NCBI RefSeq assembly: GCF_020379485.1
Contig: NC_063449.1
Coordinates: forward strand, 34,469,473 to 34,533,472
Length of the DNA stretch: 64,000 bases
Direction of reading: 5' to 3'
Origin: Brassica napus
Lineage: Eukaryota > Streptophyta > Magnoliopsida > Brassicales > Brassicaceae
Positions 23,659 to 35,967 of this stretch are shown piece after piece (within the stretch, counting starts at the first letter, position 1; each line of letters begins with the position of its first letter). The notes beneath the pieces are model-generated. The model saw nothing but the letters and a program-made list of their open reading frames with translations, was not told the DNA's origin and did no database searches. Both the position numbers and the translations under genes were made by a program.

Positions 23659-24359
23659 ATTGGAATATGGATTAAGAAGAAATAAAGAGAAGCTCAATGT
23701 GTTTATGATATGGGAGAGAAGAAGGGTTTTGTTTTAAAGAAGGGAGAAAGATATCAACAATTAACACAGAAGATGAACTCATTCAACACAACCAACGCTT
23801 TAGATTAGACATCTATCTAACAAAAAAAAGCTTTAGCCATTTCCACAACCAACGCTTTAGACTAGACTACTATCTAACACATTAATCTCACTTAACATCC
23901 ATTTATATCTAACATAGGCATTTTCAATTTCTAGCTAAAGCTAACATCCATTAATATCTAACAGAGACATTTATATCAAACATCCATTTATATCTAACAC
24001 GGTTTCGACTAGACTACTATCTAACACAATAATCTCACTTAACCATATTTATTACCAACCGCGAATCATTCTAACACAAGCAATACAATTCAGTTCAGAC
24101 CAGAACTAAATCAAAGAGACAAGTTGTACCTTTATTGCAGTTGTACTCCTCTTCATTGAAGAACCTTCCTCATGTCTCTTGATCAACGCTCTTGATCACT
24201 GAAACAAATCAAATAGAATGAAAGAATTACTCAGCAGAAAGATAAACAATGTGAAAAAATAAAAAAGAATGAAATCAAATAGACATAAACCATCACAACT
24301 AAACGCATGCATGCATTGAAGTTGAGCAAACATAGAAATAAAATAACTTAGCTTTAGAG

Positions 24360-24580
24360 GGGGAGTGATTCGCCCTCAGTTAGAGCCGCCGAGAGGAGAC
24401 GGCGTGATTCGCCCTCAATCAGAGCCGGCGAGAGAGAGTCGGTGTGATTAGCCCTCAATCAGAACCGCCGAGAGAGAGACGCCATGATTCGCCCTCAATC
24501 AGAGCCGCCGCAAGCGAGACGGCGTGATTCGCTCTCAATCAGAGCTGCCGAGAGAGAGACGCCGTCATTCTAAGTCAGGA
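24360..24580. repeat. Tandem GC-rich repeat, about 40-bp units, about 5 copies
   Basis: Imperfect repeats of 'gtgattcgccctcaatcagagccgccgagagagagacgc' type. They lie inside Harbinger copy 1 close to its right end, upstream of the Myb-like gene. No coding sense was recognised. Confidence 0.8.
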
Positions 24581-25006
24581 GAGCCACTGAGAGAGCCGCC
24601 TTCGTTTTTCCCCGTCGAATGGAGATCCACCGAGAGAGAGAGTCAGAGTTTTGCCTCCTCGATGAGAGCCACCGACAGAGAACCGGAGTGATTCTTCGTC
24701 AATCGCATGCACGGAGAGAGAGAGCTGGAGTCTTCGATCGTCGACGAGATCAACTGCCGAAAGCGTGATGAATCGTGAAGAAATTGGAGGAAGAGAGAAG
24801 AGATGAATGAAATTGGAGGAAGGAACTTTTGGTCGGGAGAGAAAGGAGAGAGCAAACGCTCACTCTCTTACACGTGTCCCACAAGATCCGAGTCTTCCTC
24901 TCCTTAATTAAGATCCAACTCTTAATATATTTGCCATTTTTGATTTATTTTAATTACAATTAAACCTTAAGATTCTTGTTAAGAACCAGGGTTAATCCTG
25001 GTCTTA

Positions 25007-25601
25007 GGCTTTGGCATTTTAAATATCCTAAAACCCATTTGAATCAAAGTTTTAAAGTTTTAAATAAAAAAATCAAAGTAAAAAGTAAATAACCAAAACC
25101 AGAATCAGACTATAGTTTTGAATATCCAAACACTTTCTATATATTTAAAATATTTGAGTCAGTCTGAAACCGAATATAAAAATATTCAAACATATTAAAT
25201 AAATAAATAAATATATATATAATTTAAAATTTTACTAAAATGTATGAATATTTTTAAAAATAAAATTATCTAGAAATAAAAAAATCATTGTAAATATCTA
25301 GTTATTTGTATCCAAAATAATTCATACCATTTGAAAGTTTTATCTTTATTCATCTTAATTGTACTTTATATTTTATCCGATTTATCTGATATTTTATTTG
25401 AGCTAACTAAAAAGATGAACCAATTTGGATAACTAAACCTAAATTTTTACTTGAACTAAGAACTAACCGAATCTATACGAGCTAGTGAACCCTGAAATTT
25501 CCTACCAACTGTTTACTTCTCGATTTAACGGATCTAATCCAAAATGTTTATGCGAAATAGCAATATAGATTGGATATTAATCCAACACTCTATAGCCTTT
25601 G
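25007..25601. other. AT-rich spacer
   Basis: No gene or clear repeat is seen. The text is AT-rich between the Harbinger element and the hAT MITE. Confidence 0.4.
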
Positions 25602-25609
25602 TGTCCATG

Positions 25610-25851
25610 CAGGACCGGTTCAATGGCGCCATGGGCCCTGGGACAAAAAAAAAATTATTTCCAAAAAATTATTTTTCTTTAAAAAATCTGACAGATATAT
25701 GTTTTTTTTAAATACTTTTATACAAAAAAATTTGGACCCCTTTTTTATTTTTAATATAAAAATACATGTATTTTTTTTTTAAAAAAATCGAATCTTTATC
25801 TATTAAGAAATAGATTGAGCTTGGGTCGTCTTCCAATCTAAGCCGGCCCTG
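25610..25851. mobile_element. hAT-type MITE, 242 bp, 8-bp TSD
   Basis: Begins CAGGACCGGTTCA and ends TAAGCCGGCCCTG, an inverted repeat of the CAGGGCCGG type typical of hAT elements. It is flanked by the exact 8-bp duplication TGTCCATG (25602-25609 and 25852-25859). The interior is a poly-A/T-rich non-coding stretch. Its ends resemble those of the MITE at 5060-5343. Confidence 0.85.
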
Positions 25852-25987
25852 TGTCCATGCCTCGTACGTCACGTCATGCTTTGGACGATTGCGGCTATTA
25901 TAAAGAAAGTCTTGGGAACCAAATTTCAATTTGAATTTTATTTTGACTTTCTTTTATGAAAAAAAAAGAGAGCCACCAATAAATTAA

Positions 25988-26519
25988 GTAAATTCTCTTA
26001 AATAGATTATTTTCAAATTTTAGTCATAAAAATAGACAACAAAGAAAAAATGACCAAAATATTTTATTTAATAGATAAAAAAACCATAATACCCTAGATA
26101 TATAAAAAATAAAAAAATAAAAAAATAAAAATAAAATAAATAATAATAAATAATAATAAAAAATAATTTTTTTTATAGTTTTAGATTATATGTTTTCAAA
26201 TTCGAACTTTTCTATAACTTTTTTTTTTGCGATTTTTTTTTTTAAAATTTTTTTTTTGTAATTCAAAAATACTTTTTGAAACTATTTTTAAAACTTTTAA
26301 TTTTTAAATTTTTAATATTTATTTTTTATTTTATAAAATTTTAAACCTCGATCTCAAATCTTTACCCCTTAACTCTAAACCTTAAAGTTTGGAATAGTTA
26401 ACCCTATAAATGTATATTTACCTATGTAATGAAACATTTTGATCATTTTGGTCATTTTGATCCTTAAAATTTATATTCGTGGCAAAAATTTTTTTAGTGC
26501 TATCCTAAGATATTTCTCA
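25988..26519. mobile_element. Foldback MITE (Mutator-like type) with poly-A/T core
   Basis: The left arm (ttctcttaaatagattatttt ... aaaaaatgaccaaaat) and the reverse complement of the right arm (gagaaatatcttaggatagc ... aaaatgaccaaaatgatc) match imperfectly. The core is extremely A/T-rich and includes 'ctctaaaccttaaa' text. This resembles the long-armed foldback elements common in Brassicaceae. Exact borders and target duplication were not established. Confidence 0.55.
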
Positions 26520-26639
26520 TAAATTAACCTCATCACTCATGTTTCAAAATAAAGAACCACGAAAACAAAACTATCACAATCGATCCGAATATAAGCAATG
26601 TTCATTCCACACTAAGCCTACACATTTTACCAAGACCCA

Positions 26640-27290
26640 AAGACCCAAACCGGAACCGACCCAAAAATACAGGTTCGGGTTCGGATCCGAATCCATGCTA
26701 AAATACGTGTTGGGTCTGTTTTTTTTTGGACCTGCGGATCTCGATTCGAGTCAGCGTCCTATCCGAAACTCGATCGGGTACCCAAAGTATCCATAAATTA
26801 TTGTATATATTAGATATATAGGTGATTTGGTATATTTTTGGTATTTCAGATATTTTTTTAAGTTTCAGATTCAGGTTTTTAGGTATAATTTCAGTTTTGG
26901 AGTAAAATTTTAGATTTTCAGAAAATATGATTTGGGTATTCAGGTAAATTTCGGGTATGTTTTGGATTTTCGGATCTGATTTTGGATATTTTTTTCGAGT
27001 ATTTTTTGGCTATTTTTGCGGTTCTTCGGATATTTTTAGTGTTTTCGGATATTTTTCGAGTTTTGGGTCCATTTCGGATATTTCAAGTCCTAAATATCTG
27101 AACTGATATGTATCTGAAATATACTTGGAAATTATATATATTTTATGGGTATTAGAATTATGTATCCGGATCCGACAAAATCCGATCCGAAAAATTATAT
27201 ATACTACATGGATCCAAATTTCTAGAACCCGAAAAACTAGATCCGACAAGACCCGATCCAAGGAACCAGATGTCCAAGACTATTCAACAC
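26640..27290. repeat. Degenerate 'ttcggatatttt' repeat tract
   Basis: Many imperfect copies of short motifs such as ttcggatattttt, tttcgggtatg and ggatccga, in both orientations. Short open frames occur but have no recognisable protein. Best read as an old satellite-like or transposon-derived tract. Confidence 0.55.
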
Positions 27291-29210
27291 CAACTCAAAG
27301 ATTTGAAATACATGATTAGAGGGAATTTAATTATGATACATCAAGTTGTTGTATAATAGATAAATCATTAATAATTTAAATCAGGCTCCGTAATTGGATA
27401 TTAAAAATTATAATAATCTAATAGTAGTTAAATCACCTAGTAACATAAAATTAATTAACATGCCAAATGCGTTACATTAGAAAATGTTTTATAATCTTAG
27501 TTTTGCATTTAATTGTAATTCTATTATTTGCTATAATTTTATTGTAATTTTACATTTTATTTAAATAAAATAGTGGTTATAAAAAAAATTAATTAACATG
27601 CAAACAATTTAGAGAACAATCTAAAATTCCAACAAAAAGCCACGTGGATGAAGGCGGCGGATTAACGTCGCGAAAGAAACAGAGCCGTTGCTTTCTAGGC
27701 TGTCGGACCAAACACGTGTTATGTCCTCACAGGACTACTTCCTTGCCTTTGTTTCACGGACCTGTAGACACATGTCAACAAATACACACCTCACGTCTCT
27801 TATCAGTTCGTTGGTTACCACTTAAGGAATCAGATCAGATTTGTAATAAAAAGAAACAAGAGACATGTTTTCATGTCTCCATAACAGCGTTTGCAAACGC
27901 CAAATTCATGGACGGACCCCACTCTTTTTTCTTCTATTCGAGTAGCCTCTAAATTTCATTTCAACCATACACGAGTGATCTTAAATATTGTTTCCGACCT
28001 AATTCGTAGTTTGAGAATATTAAGAAAAGAAACGGTTACTTCATTTACAAGGTAGCCTGCATGTCCTGGTGATACGGATCTGGAAAATAAACAAAACAAT
28101 TCCTTTTAAACTCTTTCAACAACAAGTATTGCCTACAAGAAAAAAAGGGTACATGTGCAAACGCGTAAAATGCTCGTAAGATTCTAGCGTAGTCAGTCTC
28201 TGAGCATCTCAATAACCATACGAGCCAGTAACATCACCCACATCATGCAGATTCCACAATTATTGTCCGAATAAAAACCTTATGAGGAATAAGAATCAGA
28301 TTCATGTACAGTTAATGAAATGCAGGTAGGTAGGTGCATACTCCCTAGTGCCAAGGCTGACTCTAAGCCAAAGCTTATGAAATGTAGTGGTTTATGGATA
28401 ACCATATGTTTTGGTGCTTTAGGCGTCCAAACACAAGACCTGGCCTGCCTAGTGTAATTAGATTTGGTAATATATATATTAGAGACAATCTAGGATTATG
28501 GAAGTGTTTACTAACATTGGGCCGAGTAATTGCATCACTGTTTTCAAACCAATGTATCTGGAAGCAGCTCCTACAAAGCCTGTGTGATCAGCTAAAGGTA
28601 ACCCTAAAATCACCATGTAGTATCCACCAGCTCAAAAGCCATAGGATGGAGAAAGTAACTACATGCTTTGCTGCAAGCAGAGCTGCTCGAGATTGCAAGT
28701 TAATTACATATTACTACATCATTGACATATGCAATGTAACGGTTCATTTGTATTAAAGCTTCTCAAATCCGCAGTGATTGATATAAGCTTCTCACATCAC
28801 CATCCCAACTCAAAACATAGTTGTAGAAATGAAAATAACATCAAAGCAAACAAACATCCAATACATAATAATAATCAAAAAGGACCAAGGATGATGATGA
28901 TCAGCAGATAATACAAAAAAAAAAAGTTTTACTACAATCTGTTCTAAGACAACAATAATAATAATAATCACAAGTTTGACAACAACAAGTGTTACATGAT
29001 CTAATCAAATTTCACAAAAAGTTTTTCCTCGTCATTTCACCTTTGCACTCACACAAACCTCTTTGACTGAAGCAGCAGTCACAAGGGAAGAAAAAACTAA
29101 CATTTTAAGGGTCAAGCTTGAACCTTGCACACAGATAATAAGGTTTTCCCCCACTAATCTGCGGTTTTAGCTGCTAGCCAGATTAAACTCACTCACTTGT
29201 TTCAGGAGTT
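27291..29210. other. Spacer downstream of the kinase gene
   Basis: No gene is recognised. An open frame at 27644-27952 lacks any known domain. The stretch from about 28990 to 29210 is probably the kinase 3' UTR. Confidence 0.4.
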
Positions 29211-32200
29211 TTAAGCAGAGATTGGCTCGTATGGATATGAAAGCCAAGGGTGCTTGAGAGCCTCTGATGTAGAAGGACGCTTCTTTGGGTTTATCTCAAG
29301 AAGATGAGCCACAAAGTCTGTGAATCCTTGGTCTCCCATTGGCAGCCTATGTCTCAATGATGTTCTTTTAGGTATCAGGTACTCCAATCTGTTGCTTTCC
29401 TGCAAAAAAAGTAATTCAGAAAATTTTCTTATTAGCAGCATATCCTTCAACATCAAGAGCTGCAGGAGTTTCTTCTCACCTGATTCCGCTCGTAGAGCAT
29501 TCTGTTTTTCGTAAAGTACTTGTGGGAATCACGTCCCTTGGTAAGCATTTCCTGATCGATAGTTCCTATGATTCCCATTATCCTTGCTAGCAAACTCGCT
29601 GGAGAATCATTTTGGAAAAGAACCTGCAAACACACAACTCCAGCAAAATCAACAACAAACAGTATAACGTTTTCAAACTATACCTTTATCTCAAGTAAAC
29701 GTTAGTATAAATGATAGGATTTGATGCATTAGCACTATGGAAAATGCAGAAACTTACATTGCCAGTACACAGTTCAGCTAGAATGCATCCAAGAGACCAC
29801 ACGTCTATCTTTTTATCATAAGGAAGTCCCAAGATTACTTCTGGTGCTCTGTATGACCTCGATTGAACATAGGAGCATAGGTGATCTGTCTCGAAACAGC
29901 TACTACCAAGGTCAATGACTTTTATCTCACACCTGCTGTAGCTTTTCACCAATATGTTCTCAGGCTTCAAATCACAGTGTATTAGTCCAAGGCCATGTAG
30001 AAACTGAAGTGCTTCAAGGCATTGGATAGTGATTGACTGTACACAAAAGGTCCAAAAGGGATCAGGAATCCGCTAGATATATGTTACCTGTGGCTAAATG
30101 GTGATGATGAAATGGACTAACAACCTGCAATCTTGGCATTGTAAAATAAACTTCACCACCTGATTCTCTGTTAAATTTGTGGAATTCGTATAGATTGGCC
30201 TTAAGAAGCTCACATACAATTAGCAAATGCTCCTGCAAAATAAACCATTATTTCAAACCAACCCCTCAGACACACCATTATATAAAAGGTACTAAAGGCT
30301 AAAATTGTTGAAGAGAAAGACATCTAACCAGAGATGAATGTACAGCTTACCCGGTAGTAAAAGTAATCATATAACCGGAGAAGATGGTATTTGTCAGCAG
30401 GATCATGCTTGTTGACATACTTCAAAAGTTTAATCTCGTCAAGACTCTGGTCAAAGAAGTCTTTGTTGTTCTTTATGATTTTTATACAAACGTCCATTCC
30501 TGTCTGCAAGTCATGCGCTTGTATGGCTTTACTGAAGGCTGCTGATCCTAGGTACTCAGTGACATGGTAACGCCCAGCAATTACCGAATTTAAAACCACG
30601 TGGAAGTTCTTTTCCTCTTCGAATCCAGTCCTGATTAAAAAAAAATATCAAACAAATAATAAGAAAGCAGCACTCAGCTATATATGAAACTATGACGATG
30701 TAGACGTTTCTTTACTAGTCCAATCTTGGGTGTACATATCCTAAGGTAATCACAGTGAGACAAATATTTACATATTATCGACATTGGACACAGTACTCAC
30801 TGACCAACACAAAACCGAAGCAATGTAGTTACTCAATTAATATTCACATTTCTACTTAACATGATGTTCCTGGTTTGAACGGAACAACCGGAGACTCAGA
30901 AGGACATGCTCCTAAACAAGAAACAAAGCGAACTTTGAACAAGAAAGAAAGTAACATACACTATTTATTTAAGGTTAGGGAGACATCTTACCTGTTTTTC
31001 CTATGAACGATTTTGAGGTTAAAGGTTTCAAACTCCTCCTCTTGAGCCTTAATCTGTCTTACTTGCTCCTGTACAGCCACTGCCTCTTCATCATCAATTG
31101 CTGTCACATTGTCATCCTCTCTTTCACTGCTATCGTTTCTACCATCTTCTTTATCAGCATGCTTTCTTTCTTCGCAAGCGTAATTTGACAGAGAAGAGGG
31201 AGATGTTGCATTATCTTCTTTCACCGAACTTTGAGAACTTGACGAATCGCTACTCTTCCGTCTCCAAGTTGCAACCATATCATCAGTAGCCGTTGAAGCA
31301 CTCAAAAGCTCGGCGTTCTTATCTCTTATCGCCATTTTGTTATTGCCTGACCATAACGATTTGCTAGACTCTGCGTGCATCAACTGCCCATCTTTTCGCG
31401 ACGAGCCAAACGAAAAACCTCCTCCATCAGTTTGAGTCTTCACATGAAAACTCTCGCCCGAATCATTATCTACAATGTAATCTTTCTGTTTATTCTTGTT
31501 TTCCCCATCAATATGTTTCTTGTCTGACTCAGAGTAAAGCTGCCTAAACCTGGATACTACCGCATCATGATCACGGGAGTACTCAAAATCTCCCTCGCTG
31601 CTCCCTCCAGCCAAACTTTCACGTACTTCACTGCCGAAATCAGCTGCATCGCTGTTAATGCCCACACCAATTGACCTGACTGAATCATGCTGGTCATCTT
31701 CGAGGCAAACATCATCAAGATGAGACTTTCGATGAACATTTGCTCCTTTCTTATCACCACCCAACGTGAGAAGTTCATTCGTCTGAGCTACAAACCCCTG
31801 CCAAACAGGCTCATCGCGCATCGAACTCAGCACTTCCTGATCTATCAATTGCCCATCATATTGGGATATTAAATCATTCTCCTTGCTCGCTGGATAGATC
31901 TCTGAGACGGTCAGTCTTCTGTCATTTTCCGAAGAGATATGCTCGGTATCTTTTGCTTGAGGGTACTGTTCGCCAGATAGATAAGAAGCCTCCTCTGTAT
32001 AAGACTGATCTTCTTCCTCGTCTTTGGCTGTATCTCTTTCATGGTGATCAGGACTTCCACGAGTCGTTCCTTTCTCGTGATCACTTGGATAATCAATCTC
32101 ATGGGCAAGAAACCATGTTTCATCCTCGATAGGTTGTCTGACATAACCAATGTCGTCATCATCCTCGTACTCGTCAGAGTCCCAGTACTCATTACGGTAG

Positions 32201-33591
32201 TCAACAGATTCACTCAAACCATCACCGATGGTAGCAAAGCCAGAAACAAGATCTGATGCATCCTCTGCTATTCCCTGACTTACTGAAAGCCAGTTTCCCC
32301 CAGCAGATTTTTTCCCACCTATATGAGATCATTGGGAGATTAAAAACTTACTTTCACACCTCAACTAAAATTGATATGGTTAAGGTAAAACTTAAAAAGG
32401 TAGAAAGTGAAGCAACATGGTTTTAAGAAGATCAAAACAAAGGGAATTAAAACAAAGCTGTATATATTGTCATGTAATCTAACCTGATGAGCTGATTTCT
32501 TGGCCAATGGGAACATCAAGGTATGAACCTATGAGAAGGGCCTCCTCCTCATCATTGATTAGCCTTGAACCAGAACCATCACGCTCAAACTTTTCTTCAC
32601 AGTAAAGACTCAGAGGATTGTCTTCAGACTTGAGCTTAACAGGAGGCAACCTAGGGAACTCTTCCTTCCGGGCATCGTAGACAAGCGGGAAACCTAAGCT
32701 ACTTATGCTCTTGTCATCAAAAGTAGATTGAGTTTTACCAAAGAATAAAGCTCTTGCAACCTCACTTTCCTGCTCCTTGATTGCCGCTCTCACATCACTA
32801 ACGTCTGTCTTTTTCTTTCCCTCTCTTTTGTCAGAGCTGGTAGCAACACTGTCACTGGTTGAGGCATCCCCTCTGGAAGATCCGAAAAGAGTCTCCACAG
32901 AACACTCTTTCCAGTTATCTGAGGTTCTTGAATCTAAGACATCTTCAGTTCTTAAGAGAACGCTGCCCATATAGTTTTCATGCTTTCCAAAATTTTCAAT
33001 TAGCCTATCAGTCTCATTTGTTTTGGATCCGGAGTTGCCTTTACTAGTACTCCCAGACCATGAAGCAGTCTTATTACCAAAGAAAACAATATCTTCACCG
33101 GTCTCCACAACCTTCTTATCGATATCAGCAACATCCCCACGCCGTGACTGTTCCATTGCATACAAATCCACCAAACTGCTACCACCAACATCATCAGCGC
33201 TTCGACAAGAGTCCAAGGTACCATTACCTGAAGTAGTAGTAAGTTTACAGGAACGCGCATCAGGAGGAGCAGCAGGATCACCAGAGTTTTCAGAGAACGT
33301 GAAGCTCATCTCCCTCGATATAACCTTCTTGCTGCTAGGCTTCTCACCACCATTCTCCCATTTGGTTACAGACCCATTGGCGCCAGTCCCAAAGTCCACC
33401 TCCTTGGAGACTTCACTATCCCTTGGTTCTAAACCTTTACTTGAATCTTTCTCCTCAACGATAAGCTTCTGGAGAAACCCGTTTAAGTCAGAGCGGTTGT
33501 TGAGCTCGTTACGCAGAGCTTCCTCTGCTTTAGAGAAACGGTTCTTTTTGAGAAAGTCTAGAACCCCATCTACAGAGCCTTGGTTCGTCAT
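29211..33591 (-). CDS. DYRK-family CMGC protein kinase with long N-terminal region
   Basis: Seven coding exons on the minus strand: 32484-33591, 30992-32318, 30351-30630, 30125-30232, 29758-30036, 29480-29623 and 29211-29399. They total 3,435 bases, or 1,144 residues, with in-frame GT-AG junctions throughout. The N-terminus ([20 protein letters not shown]) looks like a LisH helix pair. About 800 residues of low-complexity, Ser/Asp/Glu-rich sequence follow, with highly acidic stretches. The kinase domain is the last 330 or so residues. It has the glycine-loop variant [10 protein letters not shown], lysine in VCIKIIK, catalytic loop [10 protein letters not shown], metal motif DLGSSCFE in place of DFG, and activation loop [12 protein letters not shown]. 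The YxQSRxYR motif with autophosphorylating Tyr marks the DYRK group, and DLGSS is normal for these kinases. Fits At1g73460/At1g73450. Substrates are not evident. Confidence 0.92.
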
Positions 33592-34069
33592 TGTTGACTA
33601 CCTTTTACAATAACAATCCTGTAACCAAACATAACAAAGATCAAAACTTTTCCTTCTGTTTCAGATTACGAAAAAAAAAAAAAAACAATTTTGAAGAAAC
33701 GAGGCAAAAGAGTAAGATTAACAAAGACTCACGCTTGCTCATACGGAACGAAGAGAGCTCCAATAAGCGAAGAAGAAGCTGCTCCAACGCGCAATCGAAG
33801 AATCTGGAAAACAGGTGGAGATCCGAGGAAGAAGAAGAAGAAAGGCGTGTGAGCGGGAAGTGGATGGATCCAACGAGAGATGAAATGCGCTTACAGATCA
33901 ACGAAGACGAAGCCCCACGTTGAGGTTTGGATGGATGTAATGATTTTTGGGGACATTCACTGGAAAAATCTAAAGTTCCTAAATTTAAATTAGGGTTCTT
34001 TCTTTCTTTCTCTCCAATCCCTTTGATCTCTAACATACGCACATTTCGCCAGAATATGATATATTGCTA
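33592..34069 (-). other. Kinase 5' UTR with intron, and promoter
   Basis: A TTACAG acceptor lies just upstream of the kinase start (near 33620) and a GTGAGTC-type donor near 33733. This suggests a 5' UTR intron. The upstream GAAGAAGAAG tract (plus strand about 33822-33842) fits a leader. No protein is encoded. Confidence 0.5.
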
Positions 34070-35967
34070 TCCTACTATATAAAAGGGACTAAATCCCTCA
34101 TTTCTAAGCCCTGCCACATGGGCAAAATATTGTGAACCAACCAAGATGCCATGTCATCCAGAGTGGGCTTGAGTTAAAAAAAAAGCTATTTTCAGAGCCC
34201 ATTCGACCCATCTCGAAGCCCATTCCCGAACCACTCTCTCATAAGCATAATCCCGTGTTCTAAACATCCAGTGTTAAATTTTTTAAAACACTCATATGTT
34301 AGAAATTATTTAGAAAATATCTTTATATAAATGTTTTTTCTTGAATAATATTTAATTATAATTTTTTGTATCTTTTTAACTTTTATAATAAAAATATTTT
34401 TTTCAAATAGCAACAAAATATATATAAGAATTATCTTATTTTTAAAATTTTTGATAATTTTATTATATTATTTTAGAATCAATTATTTAATATTAATATA
34501 ACATATAAATTTTATATGATTAAAATAAAATTCGTTTTTAATTATATATAAAATTCATTAAGGGTATTGTTTTAATTAACACATTAGCGAATCAGTTAGA
34601 AATTAATAATAAATCAATAAACTATCTAAAAGTCTAAAACCTAATAAAATATGACAAATAAGAAAAACTAACTGAATTTTAATATAAAATATAAATTTAA
34701 TATTATTAAAATAAAATTCATTTTTAATATATATATATAATATTAATTAAGGGTATTTTTAAATTAATAAATTAGTGACTTAGCTAAAAAAAATAATAAA
34801 TCAATGATTTAGCTAAAACCTAATAAAAACATGACAAATAAGCAAATTTACTAAAATTATGGATAATATAAAATATGATTGATTTTTTTAATACAAAATT
34901 AAAATAAGAGTTTTGTTAAATAAAACATAAGTTTGCCGTATCGGTGTTACAATAAAAAACAATCATTAATAGTGTCGTAGGAATTATGTCTTTCCTATTA
35001 GCGAATAAAATTGAAGCAGAGTGTTGGAGGATAGCTCAATGTATCGACGAGATTATGGAGATTGATATGGGAGTTGAGGTAACGGACACAACTGTTCCTC
35101 CGCAAAGAAACGCTCCTGCTAGACATCCTGGATAAATGAAAGAGACATATCTGGACTTGGCTTTGTGTTAATGGATGGTGACTTTCCAATGCTGTTTGGA
35201 GCAAGGCCCGATATGCACACACTAAATCACCACTTCAAGCGGAAGCTGAAGATTTGCTATGGGCAATGCAAGTGATACTGAAGTTTGGACACAGAGAGAT
35301 GGTCTTTCAATCGACTGTGAACAACTGGTTATACTCATTCAAAAGGAGGAAGATTGGCCTGCGTTGGACAAGGAGCTCGACGAAATACAGGCTGTATCCA
35401 AAGAATTTTCTGAACTTTCTATTGCTTATATTCCTAGATCTTTAAAATTCCGTACGAATAGCCTAGCAAAAGGTGTCCGATCACGCGCATCTTGATCAGC
35501 TTTTGTAAACCCTTTTGCACCAAGTTGGCTAGCCCCACAAGCTAGCATGAGGGTGCCAAAAAAAGGAATAAAGTTGAAAGTGAAACTAAATATCCCAATG
35601 AACAAATTTATCAGAAGCCCATATTTATGTGGATGTCTATATGGGACAAACAATTTTTTTAGACAATTATAGAATATAGTCACGAAAATCAATCCTAAAA
35701 TATATAATTTAAAAAAGCCATTTAAACAAACCATCAAAATTTTCAATATTACACCAAATAAAAATATAAAGGCCAACTATATTTTCTTCATGTATAATGT
35801 GTTGTGGTAAGATTTAAAAAAATTAACAGTAAGGAAAAATTAGATTTTTAATTCTAAATTTACAGTTAAAACATAACATTTTATAAAACTAAACAATTGA
35901 CATAATAGTACAAAAATATGAAAAAAAATCAAAATACTATCCGCGCGTAGCGCGGACAAGGACCTAG
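34070..35967 (+). mobile_element. Helitron, 1.9 kb, non-autonomous
   Basis: The 5' end TCCTACTATATAAAAGGGAC follows an A (34069). The 3' end has the hairpin CCGCGCGTAGCGCGG and terminates in CTAG at 35964-35967, followed by T. Insertion between A and T, a hairpin close to the end and a CTRR terminus are the defining Helitron features. No Rep/helicase gene is present. The body is AT-rich and carries an RNase H fragment (about 35100-35494). Confidence 0.85.
35100..35494 (+). pseudogene. RNase H domain fragment from a non-LTR retrotransposon
   Basis: The sequence reads WINERDISGLGFVLMDGD in one frame and, after a frameshift near 35225, AEDLLWAMQVILKFGHREMV and AYIPRSLKFRTNSLAKGVRS before a stop. 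This is the reverse-transcriptase-like RNase H domain (RVT_3) found at the C-terminus of plant LINE-type proteins. The frame is broken and the piece lies inside a Helitron, so it is probably captured sequence. Confidence 0.7.

Larger units (their letters stand above)
20635..25003 (-). mobile_element. PIF/Harbinger DNA transposon, copy 1
   Basis: The left end GAGCAAGATTAACCCTAGG (from 20635) and the reverse complement of the right end, GACCAGGATTAACCCTGG, form the terminal inverted repeat. TTA lies directly outside both ends (20632-20634 and 25004-25006), the 3-bp duplication of PIF/Harbinger. Inside, both on the minus strand, are the DDE transposase (decayed, about 20905-21854) and the Myb/SANT-like second protein (22735-23658). 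This is the standard two-gene content of the superfamily. It is a relative of the element at 58222-62855. Both genes carry stops, so this copy is defective. Confidence 0.9.

Noticed and set aside
27644..27952. 102-codon frame beginning MDEGGGLTSRKK
   Set aside because: No domain, no splice context and no homology recognised. Length is compatible with chance.
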